A DNA stretch of 62,344 nucleotides from Epilithonimonas bovis DSM 19482 (GCF_900108115.1 NZ_FTPU01000018.1:1-62344); one strand, 5' to 3'. Shown: positions 9,680 through 18,335, counted from the stretch's first letter. The notes: generated by a model not told the origin, from the sequence alone. Translations and numbers: made by a program.

Positions 9680-9687
9680 CAAATTTA
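9680..9687 (-). promoter_or_regulatory. -7 box of the M13 peptidase promoter
   Basis: Reverse strand TAAATTTG, exact TAnnTTTG match, 21 nt before the start codon. The -33 element is not evident. Confidence 0.5.
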
Positions 9688-9758
9688 AGTATTTTTAATG
9701 ACGTTTGGCTTTAAAAAATCCTATTCTTGGGAGAATAGGATTTAATAATTTTACGGGA

Positions 9759-10052
9759 TTATAATTCCAAATTATCTGGATTTCTTCTGTTATCCCAAGA
9801 AGCGATGATTTCTATAGTTTTATTATTGATTCTATAAAATAATGAATAGTATTTTAGAATTTTAATTTTTAATATTCCTTCAAATTCTGTTTTTACACTG
9901 GATCTTGGGTTTTTAGCAATTTCTTTTTCTTTTTTCTTGACCTCAATTCTTAATTTTAATGAATATGTTTCAGATGAATTATGAATATTCCAATATTCTA
10001 AAGTCTCTGCTAAAGAAAGCAAGGGCTTTTTTGTCCATCTTATTTGAAACAT
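9759..10052 (-). CDS. RelE/ParE-type toxin
   Basis: A 97-residue basic protein with the RelE/ParE layout: an N-terminal FQIRWTKKPLLSLAETLEYW helix-loop, basic middle, then the KYYSLFYRINNKTIEIIASWDNRRNP hairpin and C-terminus. In this superfamily members cut ribosome-bound mRNA (RelE) or block gyrase (ParE); which applies here cannot be decided. It overlaps the upstream antitoxin gene by 13 bp, so the two are translationally coupled with the antitoxin first. No lesion is seen, so the pair looks functional. Confidence 0.8.
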   Translation of the reverse strand: MFQIRWTKKPLLSLAETLEYWNIHNSSETYSLKLRIEVKKKEKEIAKNPRSSVKTEFEGILKIKILKYYSLFYRINNKTIEIIASWDNRRNPDNLEL

Positions 10053-10255
10053 TTATCTAATATTTTTTCAGCCTCTTCATCTGTGAAGAATTCTCCTCGA
10101 TTAGCCTGGTTGATACCTTCTTGTAATTCTTGTTTCTGCCATTCGGATAATTCTCCATCTTTTGAAACGTCAAATTTTATTTTCAATTCTTTCAAAAGTG
10201 CTTCAATCAATTTTAATTGATTTTCTGATTCGTTATGCAAGGTAATTGTGCTCAT
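10040..10255 (-). CDS. Antitoxin of a RelE/ParE-type module
   Basis: A 71-residue acidic protein encoded directly upstream of, and overlapping, the toxin gene. It begins MSTITLHNESENQLKLIEAL and ends RGEFFTDEEAEKILDKCF, a C-terminal pattern common in flavobacterial antitoxins paired with ParE-like toxins. The N-terminal strand plus helix would hold the dimerisation and DNA-binding part, which normally represses the module; no operator was identified. Assigned mainly by context. Confidence 0.72.
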   Translation of the reverse strand: MSTITLHNESENQLKLIEALLKELKIKFDVSKDGELSEWQKQELQEGINQANRGEFFTDEEAEKILDKCFK

Positions 10256-10280
10256 TTCAAAAATTTAAGTAAAGTTAATA

Positions 10281-10309
10281 AAAAAAATCCTTCAGTAGGA
10301 ACTGAAGGA
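10281..10309 (-). terminator. Intrinsic terminator of asnS
   Basis: Stem TCCTTCAG/CTGAAGGA with a six-base loop and a run of T on the reverse strand. The stem resembles the one at 7543-7568. Confidence 0.8.
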
Positions 10310-10336
10310 ATTGTGCTTTTTATATTTAATTGATGT

Positions 10337-11785
10337 TTAAAACTCGGCATTCTTTGGTGTTCTTGGGAAAGGGATCACATCGCGGATGTTGGTCATTCCT
10401 GTTACAAAAAGCACCAGCCTTTCCAATCCTAAACCGAAACCGGCGTGCGGCACAGACCCGAATTTTCTAGTATCCAGATACCACCACAGTTCATGTTCAT
10501 CCACATGCATCTCTTCCATTTTTTGTTTTAGAACATCCAACCTTGCTTCTCTTTCTGATCCACCGATGATTTCTCCAATTCCCGGGAAAAGGACGTCCAT
10601 TGCTGCAACCGTTTTGTTATCATCGTTCAGTTTCATATAGAACGCTTTGATCTCTTTCGGATAATCAAAAAGAACTACAGGGCTTTCAAAATGTTTTTCT
10701 ACAAGGTATCTCTCATGCTCAGACTGCAGATCGGTTCCCCAGCTTTCTACCGGATACTGGAATTTTCCTTTTTTATTTTCTTTAGAATTCAGCAAGATCT
10801 CAATCGCTTCGGTATAAGACACTCTTTTGAATCTTTTGGCTACAACATTTTCCAGTTTTTCGATAAGCCCTTCTTTCGCTCTTTCTTTTTCTGGTTTCGT
10901 TTTTTGTTCTTCGGCAAAACGTTTGTCAAGAAATTCGAGATCGTCCTTACAATGATCCAAAACGTATTGGATCACATATTTCAGAAAATCTTCGGCAAGA
11001 TCGATATTGTTTTCAAGATTGTTAAAGGCAACTTCCGGCTCAATCATCCAGAACTCTGCTAGGTGACGTGTTGTATTAGAGTTTTCTGCTCGGAAGGTTG
11101 GCCCAAAAGTATAGATTCTTCCCAATCCCATAGCGGCTGTTTCGCCCTCCAATTGTCCGGAAACAGTTAGGTTGGTTTTCTTCCCAAAAAAATCCTGGGA
11201 ATAATCGATTTCTCCAACTTCGTCTCTTGGGATTTTATTAAGGTCAAAATTGGTAACACTGAACATTTCACCAGCGCCTTCTGCATCTGCTCCGGTAATA
11301 ATTGGCGTATTGATATAAAAAAACTGATTCTGGTTAAAGAATGAATGGATGGCAAAACTCACCGCATGACGAATCCTGAAAACTGCGCCAAAAACATTAG
11401 TCCTGAATCTCAGGTGCGCCTGCTCACGCAATTTTTCGAGGCTGTGTTTTTTTGGCTGAAGAATGGTTGATTGTAATTCTTCAAAAAAGTTGTCGCCCAA
11501 AACACTGATTTTTTTTGCGATAATCTCCACAGTTTGGCCTGCACCCTGGCTTTCTACCACTTCACCAACAATTTTCAAAGACGATGCGGTATTGATTTTT
11601 TTGATAGTTTCTTCGTCAAAACTTTCAAAATCAACAACAATCTGCAAATTATTAATAGTAGATCCGTCATTAAGGGCAATAAACCTGTTGGAGCGGAAAG
11701 CTCTTACCCAACCATAAACCGTAATGTCGTGATGCAGCACTTTTTTATAATCTGCTAAAATGTCTTTTATCGTCTGTCTTTTCAT
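10337..11785 (-). CDS. asnS: Asparaginyl-tRNA synthetase
   Basis: A 482-residue class IIb synthetase that charges tRNA-Asn. The N-terminal OB-fold ([22 protein letters not shown]) binds the anticodon; the catalytic core carries [20 protein letters not shown] (motif 2 region) and GLGLER at 451-456 (motif 3). The long insert of about residues 280-330, rich in Lys and Glu, is usual for the Bacteroidetes form. A direct AsnRS means no need for the transamidation route to Asn-tRNA. Start MKRQTIKD lies about 20 nt behind a TAAATTTG box. Confidence 0.96.
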   Translation of the reverse strand: MKRQTIKDILADYKKVLHHDITVYGWVRAFRSNRFIALNDGSTINNLQIVVDFESFDEETIKKINTASSLKIVGEVVESQGAGQTVEIIAKKISVLGDNFFEELQSTILQPKKHSLEKLREQAHLRFRTNVFGAVFRIRHAVSFAIHSFFNQNQFFYINTPIITGADAEGAGEMFSVTNFDLNKIPRDEVGEIDYSQDFFGKKTNLTVSGQLEGETAAMGLGRIYTFGPTFRAENSNTTRHLAEFWMIEPEVAFNNLENNIDLAEDFLKYVIQYVLDHCKDDLEFLDKRFAEEQKTKPEKERAKEGLIEKLENVVAKRFKRVSYTEAIEILLNSKENKKGKFQYPVESWGTDLQSEHERYLVEKHFESPVVLFDYPKEIKAFYMKLNDDNKTVAAMDVLFPGIGEIIGGSEREARLDVLKQKMEEMHVDEHELWWYLDTRKFGSVPHAGFGLGLERLVLFVTGMTNIRDVIPFPRTPKNAEF

Positions 11786-11804
11786 GATTTTAAAATAATG
11801 AGTG

Positions 11805-11812
11805 CAAATTTA
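11805..11812 (-). promoter_or_regulatory. -7 box of asnS
   Basis: Reverse strand TAAATTTG, exact consensus, giving a leader of about 14 nt. No -33 box at the right distance. Confidence 0.5.
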
Positions 11813-12002
11813 CGAAATTTGACAGAACATGCTAATTTCCAAATACCAATTTGATATTTGTATCACTCGATTTTATTTGTTTTATAAATAATAGTTATTG
11901 AATTATCAAAAAATGTAAACAAATGTTTGGAACTGTATTTGCAAAGTAGTGATTAGTAATAAGAATTACTACTACAAACATTAATTAAAACATTGCTACG
12001 TT

Positions 12003-13406
12003 ATGAATACACAAGTTAAACACTCATCTATCAAAACTGTTAATCCATTCAATAATGAAGTTGTAAAAGAGTTTGATGCAATGAGCCCGGAACAAGTTGC
12101 AAAAATTATAGATAAAGCTGATGAAGCCTTCAGATCTTGGAAAAAAGTAAGTTTTGAAGAAAGAGGGAAAATTTTCCATAAAGTAGCTTCTATCATGCGG
12201 GACAGAAAAGAAGAATTAGGTAAACTGGCTACCTTAGAAATGGGTAAACTGATTTCCGAAAGTATTTATGAGGTAGAATTATCTGCTGATATTTTCGATT
12301 ATTATGCCAGCAAAGCCGGGGAATTTTTGGCAGATCACAAGTTGGATGTAAAACACGGTGATGCGTTTTTGGCTTATGATCCAATAGGTGTTATTTTAAG
12401 TGTCCAACCTTGGAACTTCCCTTATTATCAAATCACCAGATCAGCCGCTGCTCATGTGATGGCCGGTAATACGATGGTCTTGAAACATGCTTCTAATGTA
12501 CCACAATGTGCACAGATAATGGAAGACATCTTTAAAGAAGCCGGCTTGCCGGATGGTATTTATACCAACCTGTTTGTTTCCGGAAAAGATATAGAACCTT
12601 TGGTTTCTAACCCGAAAATTGCAGGTGTCACTTTAACAGGATCTAAACCTGCAGGAGCAAGTATCGCAGCCGCCGCAGGTGCTCAAGTCAAAAAATCAAC
12701 ATTGGAATTAGGAGGTAGCGACCCATTCATCGTATTGGAAGATGCTGATATAGATGAAGCTGTCAAAACTGCAGTTGCAGGCAGAATGTGGAATGCTGGT
12801 CAGGTTTGTGTCTCACCAAAAAGAGTGATCGTTCCTGCCTCCAAATATGACGAATTTTTAAACAAAACAAAAGAAGCTTTTGCAAAACTCAAAGTAGGTG
12901 ATCCAATGGATTCTGCAACCAATGTAGCTCCGTTGAGTACAGAAAAAGCTGCGGAAGACGTCGTAGCTCAGGTACAGAAAGCTGCTGAACAAGGCGCAAA
13001 TGTGGTTTTGGGTGGTAAAAGGATTGACAGAGCAGGTGCTTTTGTAGAACCAACGTTAATCACTGATATTACTCCAAAAATGGATGCTTATTTTGAAGAG
13101 ATTTTTGGACCGGTCTTTATGCTTTACAAATATGAAAATATAGATGAAGCTGTAGAAATTGCCAACGCCACCGAATTTGGTCTTGGTGGTACAGTGTTCG
13201 CAAAAGATACACAGAAAGCGGTTGAAGTAGCAAGAAAAATAGATACTGGTATGGTGTTTATCAACCACGTTACCGGGATTGCGCCAGAACTTCCTTTCGG
13301 TGGTACCAAAAATTCAGGGTATGGTAGAGAACAATCTCCAGCAGGAATCTATGAGTTTGTGAATGCCAAATTAATAAGAACCACTACACCTGATAAAAAT
13401 TATTAA
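12003..13406 (+). CDS. NAD(P)-dependent succinate-semialdehyde-type dehydrogenase
   Basis: A 467-residue aldehyde dehydrogenase that oxidises an aldehyde to the acid with NAD(P)+. Nucleotide-site PWNFP at 136-140, general-base Glu235 in LELGG, and the catalytic Cys269 in GQVCVSPKR are all present. The motif spacing and the LELGGSDPFIV variant are those of the SSADH-like group often called gabD; substrate specificity is an inference. It is transcribed alone from an AT-rich leader and ends in a hairpin. The 217 bp upstream to asnS show no other feature. Confidence 0.9.
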   Translation: MNTQVKHSSIKTVNPFNNEVVKEFDAMSPEQVAKIIDKADEAFRSWKKVSFEERGKIFHKVASIMRDRKEELGKLATLEMGKLISESIYEVELSADIFDYYASKAGEFLADHKLDVKHGDAFLAYDPIGVILSVQPWNFPYYQITRSAAAHVMAGNTMVLKHASNVPQCAQIMEDIFKEAGLPDGIYTNLFVSGKDIEPLVSNPKIAGVTLTGSKPAGASIAAAAGAQVKKSTLELGGSDPFIVLEDADIDEAVKTAVAGRMWNAGQVCVSPKRVIVPASKYDEFLNKTKEAFAKLKVGDPMDSATNVAPLSTEKAAEDVVAQVQKAAEQGANVVLGGKRIDRAGAFVEPTLITDITPKMDAYFEEIFGPVFMLYKYENIDEAVEIANATEFGLGGTVFAKDTQKAVEVARKIDTGMVFINHVTGIAPELPFGGTKNSGYGREQSPAGIYEFVNAKLIRTTTPDKNY

Positions 13407-13438
13407 AAGTGAAAACCACAGGTGGTGATAAAAATAAA

Positions 13439-13466
13439 AACTGTCATATAATGTGACAGTTTTTTG
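13439..13466 (+). terminator. Intrinsic terminator of the aldehyde dehydrogenase gene
   Basis: Stem AACTGTCA/TGACAGTT with a seven-base loop, then a T-tract. Confidence 0.85.
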
Positions 13467-13492
13467 TTTTTTTATTATTGATGAATTTAATT

Positions 13493-14035
13493 CTACTCAT
13501 CCTTTTTAGAAGGAATCAGGAAAACATCCATCAGGCCTTCCGGTAAAAACATTTTGATAAATTTTTCTTCGCGGTTTACCTCGAGGATCCAGTCTTTGAT
13601 AATCGGGATGATGATCTCTTTTCCGGCAAGGTCAAGGATGAAATAATTCTGCGCCGTCTGGTCATTGATAGAAACGATGGTTCCACAAGTTTTCCCGTCA
13701 GCTTCACGGATCTCGAAACCGATAACCTCGTGGTAATAGAATTTTTTCCCACTTAATGGTGGAAGCGTGGAAAGTGGAAGATAAACACCTTTCCCAATTG
13801 ATTGATTGACCAGCGCTTCAGTAGAATTTTTAAAAGATATAATTTTGGTGTCTGCTTTGGACCAGGATTGTTTTTCCACAAAAAAAGGAACCAACAGTCC
13901 GTTGACTTCCACAAAAATAGAACCCAGCTTGTTGTACATCTCCGGCTGGTCTGTATCCAGCTTCAGGATGACGTTTCCCTGTAATCCGTGCGTACGGGTA
14001 ATTGTTCCTAAAAAATAGCAGTCCTCTTTTCTCAT
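13493..14035 (-). CDS. rimM: Ribosome maturation factor RimM
   Basis: RimM binds ribosomal protein S19 and helps mature the 30S head. The start MRKEDCYFLGTITRTHGLQG at 14035 matches the family's opening (YxxGxIxxxHGLxG); an upstream ATG at 14068 adds 11 unrelated residues and overlaps the promoter. The PRC-barrel half follows GKKFYYHEVIGFEI. About 180 residues, normal. A TATATTTG box ends only 4 nt before this ATG, so the mRNA may lack a leader. A terminator separates it from rpsP, so the classical rpsP-rimM operon is split transcriptionally here. Confidence 0.92.
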   Translation of the reverse strand: MRKEDCYFLGTITRTHGLQGNVILKLDTDQPEMYNKLGSIFVEVNGLLVPFFVEKQSWSKADTKIISFKNSTEALVNQSIGKGVYLPLSTLPPLSGKKFYYHEVIGFEIREADGKTCGTIVSINDQTAQNYFILDLAGKEIIIPIIKDWILEVNREEKFIKMFLPEGLMDVFLIPSKKDE

Positions 14036-14039
14036 TTGG

Positions 14040-14069
14040 CAAATATAAGAAACCTTTAAGGTTTTCAAA
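14040..14069 (-). promoter_or_regulatory. rimM promoter, -7 box 4 nt from the start codon
   Basis: Reverse strand TTTG, 18-nt spacer, TATATTTG (14047-14040), then 4 nt and the ATG. Start of transcription would fall at or next to the start codon. The nested palindrome at 14050-14082 overlaps the spacer and -33 box. Confidence 0.6.
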
Positions 14070-14082
14070 ACCTTGGAGGTTT
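14050..14082. repeat. Nested palindrome overlapping the rimM promoter
   Basis: An inner hairpin AAGGTTTT-C-AAAACCTT (14058-14074) sits inside outer arms AAACCT/AGGTTT (14050-14055, 14077-14082). It looks like a short interspersed palindromic repeat, and it covers the region between the -33 and -7 boxes of rimM. Confidence 0.6.
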
Positions 14083-14092
14083 GGATTTAAAC

Positions 14093-14118
14093 AAAAAAAG
14101 ACACGAATAAATCGTGCC
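14093..14118 (-). terminator. Intrinsic terminator of rpsP
   Basis: Reverse-strand stem GGCACGA/TCGTGTC (one G-T pair) with a run of seven T. Confidence 0.75.
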
Positions 14119-14154
14119 TTTACATTGTGTTGTATCTTGTAATTAAGATTAAGC

Positions 14155-14709
14155 TTAAGCTTCTTCTGTATTACCAGTAGACTCTTCGTCAATGATTTCT
14201 GTAACCTCTTCTGCAGTTTCTGCATTAGCAGCTTCTTCAGCAGCTTTTGCATCCGCTTCAGCTTTAGCAGCAGCATCAATTCTTGCCTGGTTTACTTTAG
14301 CTTCAGCTTCCAGAGCTGCTTTTTTAGCTTCAGCCTGAGATTTTGATAAACCTTCAACTTTACCTTGTACTTTAGCATCTTTAGCCTCTACCCAAGCACT
14401 GAATCTTTTTTCAGCTTCAGCCTCGTCAAAAGCACCTTTTGCTACACCACCTTGTAAGTGTTTTTTGTACAACGCACCTTTGTAAGAAAGGATAGCTCTA
14501 GCGGTATCAGTTGGTTGTGCACCATTGTTCAACCATTGTACAGCAGCATCAACGTTTAGATCAATTGTTGCAGGGTTTGTAATTGGGTTGTAAGTTCCCA
14601 GTTTCTCGATGAATCTACCATCTCTTCTGGATCTTGAATCCGCAACTACGATGTGGAAAAAAGGTTTTCCTTTTTTACCGTGTCTTTGTAATCTGATTTT
14701 TACTGACAT
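14155..14709 (-). CDS. rpsP: 30S ribosomal protein bS16 with long acidic/Ala-rich tail
   Basis: Structural protein of the small subunit. The first 80 or so residues are the conserved bS16 fold ([20 protein letters not shown], then [19 protein letters not shown]). After that comes a tail of about 100 residues rich in Ala, Lys and Glu (repeated KAxAEA-like stretches, ending [18 protein letters not shown]), probably helical or disordered. Enterobacterial bS16 is only about 82 residues; long tails are known in Bacteroidetes. Own promoter and terminator. Confidence 0.96.
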   Translation of the reverse strand: MSVKIRLQRHGKKGKPFFHIVVADSRSRRDGRFIEKLGTYNPITNPATIDLNVDAAVQWLNNGAQPTDTARAILSYKGALYKKHLQGGVAKGAFDEAEAEKRFSAWVEAKDAKVQGKVEGLSKSQAEAKKAALEAEAKVNQARIDAAAKAEADAKAAEEAANAETAEEVTEIIDEESTGNTEEA

Positions 14710-14755
14710 ATATTTAAAAATTTTGGGAACACGTCCCGGTTAAATGTTAAGTGTG

Positions 14756-14785
14756 CAAAGATACAAAAATCTTTCAATGTAACAA
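14756..14785 (-). promoter_or_regulatory. rpsP promoter
   Basis: Reverse strand TTG (14785-14783), 19-nt spacer, TATCTTTG (14763-14756), leader of about 40 nt containing a small GGGA/TCCC hairpin that could serve autoregulation (inference). Confidence 0.55.
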
Positions 14786-14867
14786 TTTGAAAATCTAATA
14801 TTTCAATAATTTTAAAAATATTGCTGTACCGCTGGATTGATATATAGTAAATCAGATTTTTTAGGAG

Positions 14868-14947
14868 CCGGGAACCTGCTTTTCGCTGTATCTTTTACTC
14901 CGCTATGCTTCGTAAAAGGATGCCGCTGCAATCAGGGCTACGGATTT
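14868..14947. repeat. Dispersed repeat with conserved ends, copy 1
   Basis: Left end GGGAACCTGCTTTTCGCTGT, right end GGATGCCGCTGCAATCAGGG; the centre is a hairpin CTTTTAC/GTAAAAG. The same ends with a different centre recur at 27829-27945. It sits in the 389-bp gap between rpsP and the photolyase gene, which otherwise holds only the rpsP promoter and weak inverted repeats around 14955-15000. Confidence 0.7.
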
Positions 14948-15098
14948 TGTCATTCAATCACGCTTTGTGAAAAAAAATAACGTGATCATTTAAAGCGAGA
15001 TAAATCCGAAACATCCAAGTCAATACACCAAAGATTTAAAAAATTAATGTTATCATTGAAGTGACGAAATTTTTCATCGCTTTTCTAGTAAAATGAAG

Positions 15099-16391
15099 TT
15101 AATTCAGTGCTTTCTTATAAACTGCTAAAGCTCTTTCTCTGGCAAAATGGTGTTCTACAATCCTGTTATCCAAGACATCTTTTTCAAAATCGGGATTCCA
15201 TTTTCTGATGTATTTTAAATCTTTATCAAACTTTTTTGTCTGCTCATCAGGGTTAAATACCCGGAAGTAGGGTGCCGCATCGCAACCACATCCCGCCGCC
15301 CATTGCCAGTTACCGTTATTGGCAGATAAATCATAATCCAGTAATTTTTTTGCAAAATAGGCTTCTCCCCAGCGCCAGTCAATCAACAGGTGTTTGGTGA
15401 GGAAACTTGCTGCCACCATCCGAATTCTGTTATGCATCTGCCCGGTTTGGTTCAGTTGGCGCATGCCTGCATCTACAATTGGATAACCGGTTTCGCCGTT
15501 GCACCATTTTTCAAATTCGTGTTCGTTGTTACGCCAAAGGATATTCTCATATTTCTCCTTGAAACAGTGCGTGACAACTTTTGGAAAATGAAAAAGAATC
15601 TGCATAAAAAACTCTCTCCAGATCAATTCGTTCAGCCAGGTTTCATTATGACTCAATGCAAATTTCACGCATTTCCTTACTGATATTGTCCCAAACCGTA
15701 AGGCAATTCCCAAATGGGTAGTACCTTCCTGAGCCGGAAAATCTCTTGTCTGATCATAGTTGTCAATAATTTTAGAATCCAAAACAGGTGGCTCAAATTC
15801 TAAATCGGTTTTTTGAAATCCAATTTTTTCTAAAGTTAAAATGGCTTTGAAGCCTAATTTTTGAAATTGCTCTTTTTCCTGATTATTGTGGTTGTAATCC
15901 TTTTCTGTTAAAAGTTTTTTCCATTTTTTAGAATAGGGAGTGTAAACGGTATAAGGCTCGCCATTATCTTTAGTGACTTCATCTTTTTCAAAAATAACCT
16001 GATCTTTGAAGTCTAAAAACCGACTGTTTTTTGAAATTAAAAATGCCCTGACCTCATCATCGCGCTTGATTGCTTCAGGCTCATAATCCCGGTTACAGTA
16101 CACAGCATCAATATCAAAATCATCTGTTAATTTCTTGAAAATTTCTAAGGGTTTACCATAGAATGTCTGGAGTGTACTTCCGACTTCTTTCAGCTCTTCA
16201 TTGATTTTTTCCAAACCCTGATGGATATAGTCAACGCGACGGTCATATTTATCTTCGAGGAGATCCAGGATCTGTTGGTCAAAAATAAAAATGGGGACTA
16301 CTTTATGACCGGATGCAAGTGCTTCGGACAAAGCCTTGTTGTCATCCAGCCGCAAATCACGCCTGAACCAAAATATAGAAACTGCCTGCAT
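15099..16391 (-). CDS. Deoxyribodipyrimidine photolyase / cryptochrome family protein
   Basis: A 431-residue flavoprotein of the photolyase family, which uses blue light and reduced FAD to split UV-induced pyrimidine dimers. N-terminal antenna-binding domain begins VSIFWFRRDLRLDDN; the FAD domain carries NELIWREFFMQILFHFP, MHNRIRMVAASFLTKHLLIDWRWGE-type segments and the WQWAAGCGCDAAPYFRVFNP region. These fit class I CPD photolyases; cryptochrome function cannot be ruled out. ATG at 16391 is preferred, with another two codons upstream at 16397. It follows the nitroreductase gene by about 20 bp, likely co-transcribed. Confidence 0.92.
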   Translation of the reverse strand: MQAVSIFWFRRDLRLDDNKALSEALASGHKVVPIFIFDQQILDLLEDKYDRRVDYIHQGLEKINEELKEVGSTLQTFYGKPLEIFKKLTDDFDIDAVYCNRDYEPEAIKRDDEVRAFLISKNSRFLDFKDQVIFEKDEVTKDNGEPYTVYTPYSKKWKKLLTEKDYNHNNQEKEQFQKLGFKAILTLEKIGFQKTDLEFEPPVLDSKIIDNYDQTRDFPAQEGTTHLGIALRFGTISVRKCVKFALSHNETWLNELIWREFFMQILFHFPKVVTHCFKEKYENILWRNNEHEFEKWCNGETGYPIVDAGMRQLNQTGQMHNRIRMVAASFLTKHLLIDWRWGEAYFAKKLLDYDLSANNGNWQWAAGCGCDAAPYFRVFNPDEQTKKFDKDLKYIRKWNPDFEKDVLDNRIVEHHFARERALAVYKKALN

Positions 16392-16412
16392 AGCCACTTT
16401 TTAGTGTAAAAA

Positions 16413-16925
16413 TTAGTCCAGACTTCCCATATAGAAAAGGCCAAGACATTGCTGATTTTCTTCTATTTTCAAAGAATCTTTGAGATGGTTGACGATTTTT
16501 GGCGAACTCCAATAACAACCAACCTTATTTGCTGTACAAGTTAGATACATATTCTGGACGGCCATTGCTGTAGCGGCAATCTCCTCCCAATCCGGAACCA
16601 ATTGGCTGTATTCTACAACGATAGAAATAACAACGTTGGCTTTGTTTATTTTAAAACCAATATCATCGTATTTTTTTTTCAGAAACTGAAAATCTGGTGT
16701 GGTCTCTCTATAAATATTTTGAAGTTCCTGTGCGAGCTTTTGTTTTTCCTCGCCCTTAAAAACTTTAAAACGCCACGGCTTGGTACGCTTGTGGTTGGGT
16801 GCCAAAACGGCATTGCTGAGAACTTCATTGATAATGAGTTCCGGTATTGGTTTATCGGTATAATCTTTTGGGAAGATGCTTCTGCGCTCTTCTATGATGT
16901 GTTTGAGAATTGTTGCGTTTTCCAT
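16413..16925 (-). CDS. Nitroreductase family protein
   Basis: A 170-residue FMN-dependent nitroreductase-fold protein, likely reducing quinones or nitroaromatics with NAD(P)H. ERRSIFPKDYTDKPIP and the NAVLAPNHKRTKPWRFKVFKG segment carry the typical FMN-phosphate region; AATAMAVQNMYLTCTANKVGCYW is the second conserved block. Slightly shorter than the usual 180-200, ending FYMGSLD, with no sign of a frameshift. Its TACCTTTG box is 4 nt from the ATG, suggesting a leaderless message shared with the photolyase gene. Confidence 0.85.
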   Translation of the reverse strand: MENATILKHIIEERRSIFPKDYTDKPIPELIINEVLSNAVLAPNHKRTKPWRFKVFKGEEKQKLAQELQNIYRETTPDFQFLKKKYDDIGFKINKANVVISIVVEYSQLVPDWEEIAATAMAVQNMYLTCTANKVGCYWSSPKIVNHLKDSLKIEENQQCLGLFYMGSLD

Positions 16926-16929
16926 AGTT

Positions 16930-16961
16930 CAAAGGTACGAGAACGAAGACAAAAGAACAAC
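16930..16961 (-). promoter_or_regulatory. Promoter of nitroreductase-photolyase, -7 box 4 nt from the ATG
   Basis: Reverse strand GTTG, 20-nt spacer, TACCTTTG (16937-16930), 4 nt, ATG. Both boxes fit the Bacteroidetes consensus. Confidence 0.6.
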
Positions 16962-17027
16962 GTAAAAAGAAACAAGAAAATGATTTAAGGTAAGAATCTT
17001 CGGACGTCTGACATCCAGCATCCGACT

Positions 17028-17477
17028 TTAAAGAATCTCCACAATCTCCTGATGGATATTATTGAGGACAAAATCATCGCCTACTTTTTTGCCTAACATG
17101 ATCTTTGCCATCGGGCTTTCCGCAGAGATCGCGTAGAAACGGTCGCCCTGGAAAAAAAACTCACCCAAAGATACCGAGATGTAAAAACGGGCTTTGTTGG
17201 TAATAACGAGGGAACCTAATTTCACGGTATCAGAAACCGAATTAAGAACTTTTCGCATTTGAGTCTGCATCGTTTTCAGCGAAACCATTTGTCTGTCCAG
17301 ATGATAAATTTCTTCCTGGATTTCTTCTCTTATTGAATCGTATTTAGACGTTTTCTTGATGTCGCGGCTTGCTTCCAGAGAAAAGTTAAGGTAAAAATCC
17401 AGTGTTTTTACCTTTCCCGATATGGTGTTGTTTACAAAGTCTCTTAACTCAATTTTATTGTAAATCGCCTTCTGCAT
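17028..17477 (-). CDS. GreA/GreB-like protein
   Basis: A 149-residue protein. About residues 1-80 are Lys/Glu-rich and helical (likely coiled coil). From about 86 on, KLGSLVITNKARFYISVSLG, AISAESPMAKIMLGKKVGDD and the terminal EIVEIL match the FKBP-like C-terminal domain of Gre factors, which bind RNA polymerase near the secondary channel. The N-terminal part is not the canonical GreA coiled coil, so RNA-cleavage stimulation cannot be assumed; an Rnk- or Gfh-like modulator is possible. It lies in the split rpsP/rimM/trmD region, just downstream of trmD and its terminator. Confidence 0.7.
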   Translation of the reverse strand: MQKAIYNKIELRDFVNNTISGKVKTLDFYLNFSLEASRDIKKTSKYDSIREEIQEEIYHLDRQMVSLKTMQTQMRKVLNSVSDTVKLGSLVITNKARFYISVSLGEFFFQGDRFYAISAESPMAKIMLGKKVGDDFVLNNIHQEIVEIL

Positions 17478-17529
17478 AAGTCCAATTTTAAATAAAGATA
17501 ATATTTTAAAAATTAATAGTTGGTAACAG

Positions 17530-17566
17530 AAAAAACCCTTTCTGAATTCAAAACTCTGAAAGGGTT
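17530..17566 (-). terminator. Intrinsic terminator of trmD
   Basis: Stem AACCCTTTC/GAAAGGGTT with six T on the reverse strand. Confidence 0.85.
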
Positions 17567-17589
17567 GGTGTTAATGTTTTCTGATAAAA

Positions 17590-18264
17590 TTAATCTAACA
17601 GGTCGGGTCTGCGCTCTTTTGTGATTCTTACAGCTTCATCATATTGCCAATCTTCGATTGCTGCAAAATTGCCGCTAAGTAATATCTTTGGGACAGATAA
17701 ACCTTTATATGTCTCCGGCCTTGTATAGATAGGATAGGACAGTAGGTTATCCTGAAAACTATCTGTGAGCGCACTTTGCTCATCATTAAGAACACCAGGT
17801 AGAAGTCGAATTACTGAATCTGCCAAAACGCAGGCTGCTAATTCGCCGCCAGTTAACACATAATCCCCAATAGAGATTTCTTTGGTGATGTGCAGATCCC
17901 GGACTCTTTGGTCAATCCCTTTATAATGGCCACATAAGAAGATGAGGTTTTTTTGGATAGATAAAGTATTGGCCAACTTTTGGTTAAGCGTCTCACCATC
18001 AGGTGTCAGATAGATGATCTCGTCATATTGCCGCTGAGATTTCAGTTCTGTGATGCATTTATCCAACGGCTCTACCATCATAATCATGCCTGCGCCACCA
18101 CCGTAAGGTTCGTCGTCTATCTGGCGGTGTTTGCCGACGCTCCAGTCCCGGATATTATGAAAATGGACTTCTGCCAGTCCTTTTTCCATAGCTCTTTTCA
18201 GGATCGAGGTCTTGAACGGGCTATCCATAAGCTCCGGCAAAACACTTATAATGTCTATTCTCAT
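17590..18264 (-). CDS. trmD: tRNA (guanine-37-N1)-methyltransferase TrmD
   Basis: TrmD methylates G37 of tRNAs with SAM and prevents +1 frameshifting. The start [17 protein letters not shown] at 18264 fits the family; an ATG at 18306 adds 14 unrelated residues read from repeat sequence. Seen motifs: [29 protein letters not shown], and the trefoil-knot segment [20 protein letters not shown]. About 225 residues, normal. Normally beside rimM, here about 3.5 kb from it with three genes between. Confidence 0.95.
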   Translation of the reverse strand: MRIDIISVLPELMDSPFKTSILKRAMEKGLAEVHFHNIRDWSVGKHRQIDDEPYGGGAGMIMMVEPLDKCITELKSQRQYDEIIYLTPDGETLNQKLANTLSIQKNLIFLCGHYKGIDQRVRDLHITKEISIGDYVLTGGELAACVLADSVIRLLPGVLNDEQSALTDSFQDNLLSYPIYTRPETYKGLSVPKILLSGNFAAIEDWQYDEAVRITKERRPDLLD

Positions 18265-18277
18265 ATTTGTAAATGGT

Positions 18278-18335
18278 GATGATAATTGACAAGCGATAAA
18301 TTGCATTCAATTATCATTATCAGTTATCGATTATA
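18278..18335. repeat. Spacer-filling repeat, copy 1 (before trmD)
   Basis: Contains GATGATAATTGACAAG and ATCATTATCAGTTATCGATT, partly inverted, and runs from just before the trmD start to the stop of the NDH-2 gene. Aligns with 60580-60641, which lies in the same position between two other co-directional genes. Confidence 0.6.

Noticed and set aside
14948-15098. Possible tRNA or small gene after the repeat near the photolyase gene
   Set aside because: Contains weak inverted repeats (ATCACG/CGTGAT) but no open frame, cloverleaf or promoter.
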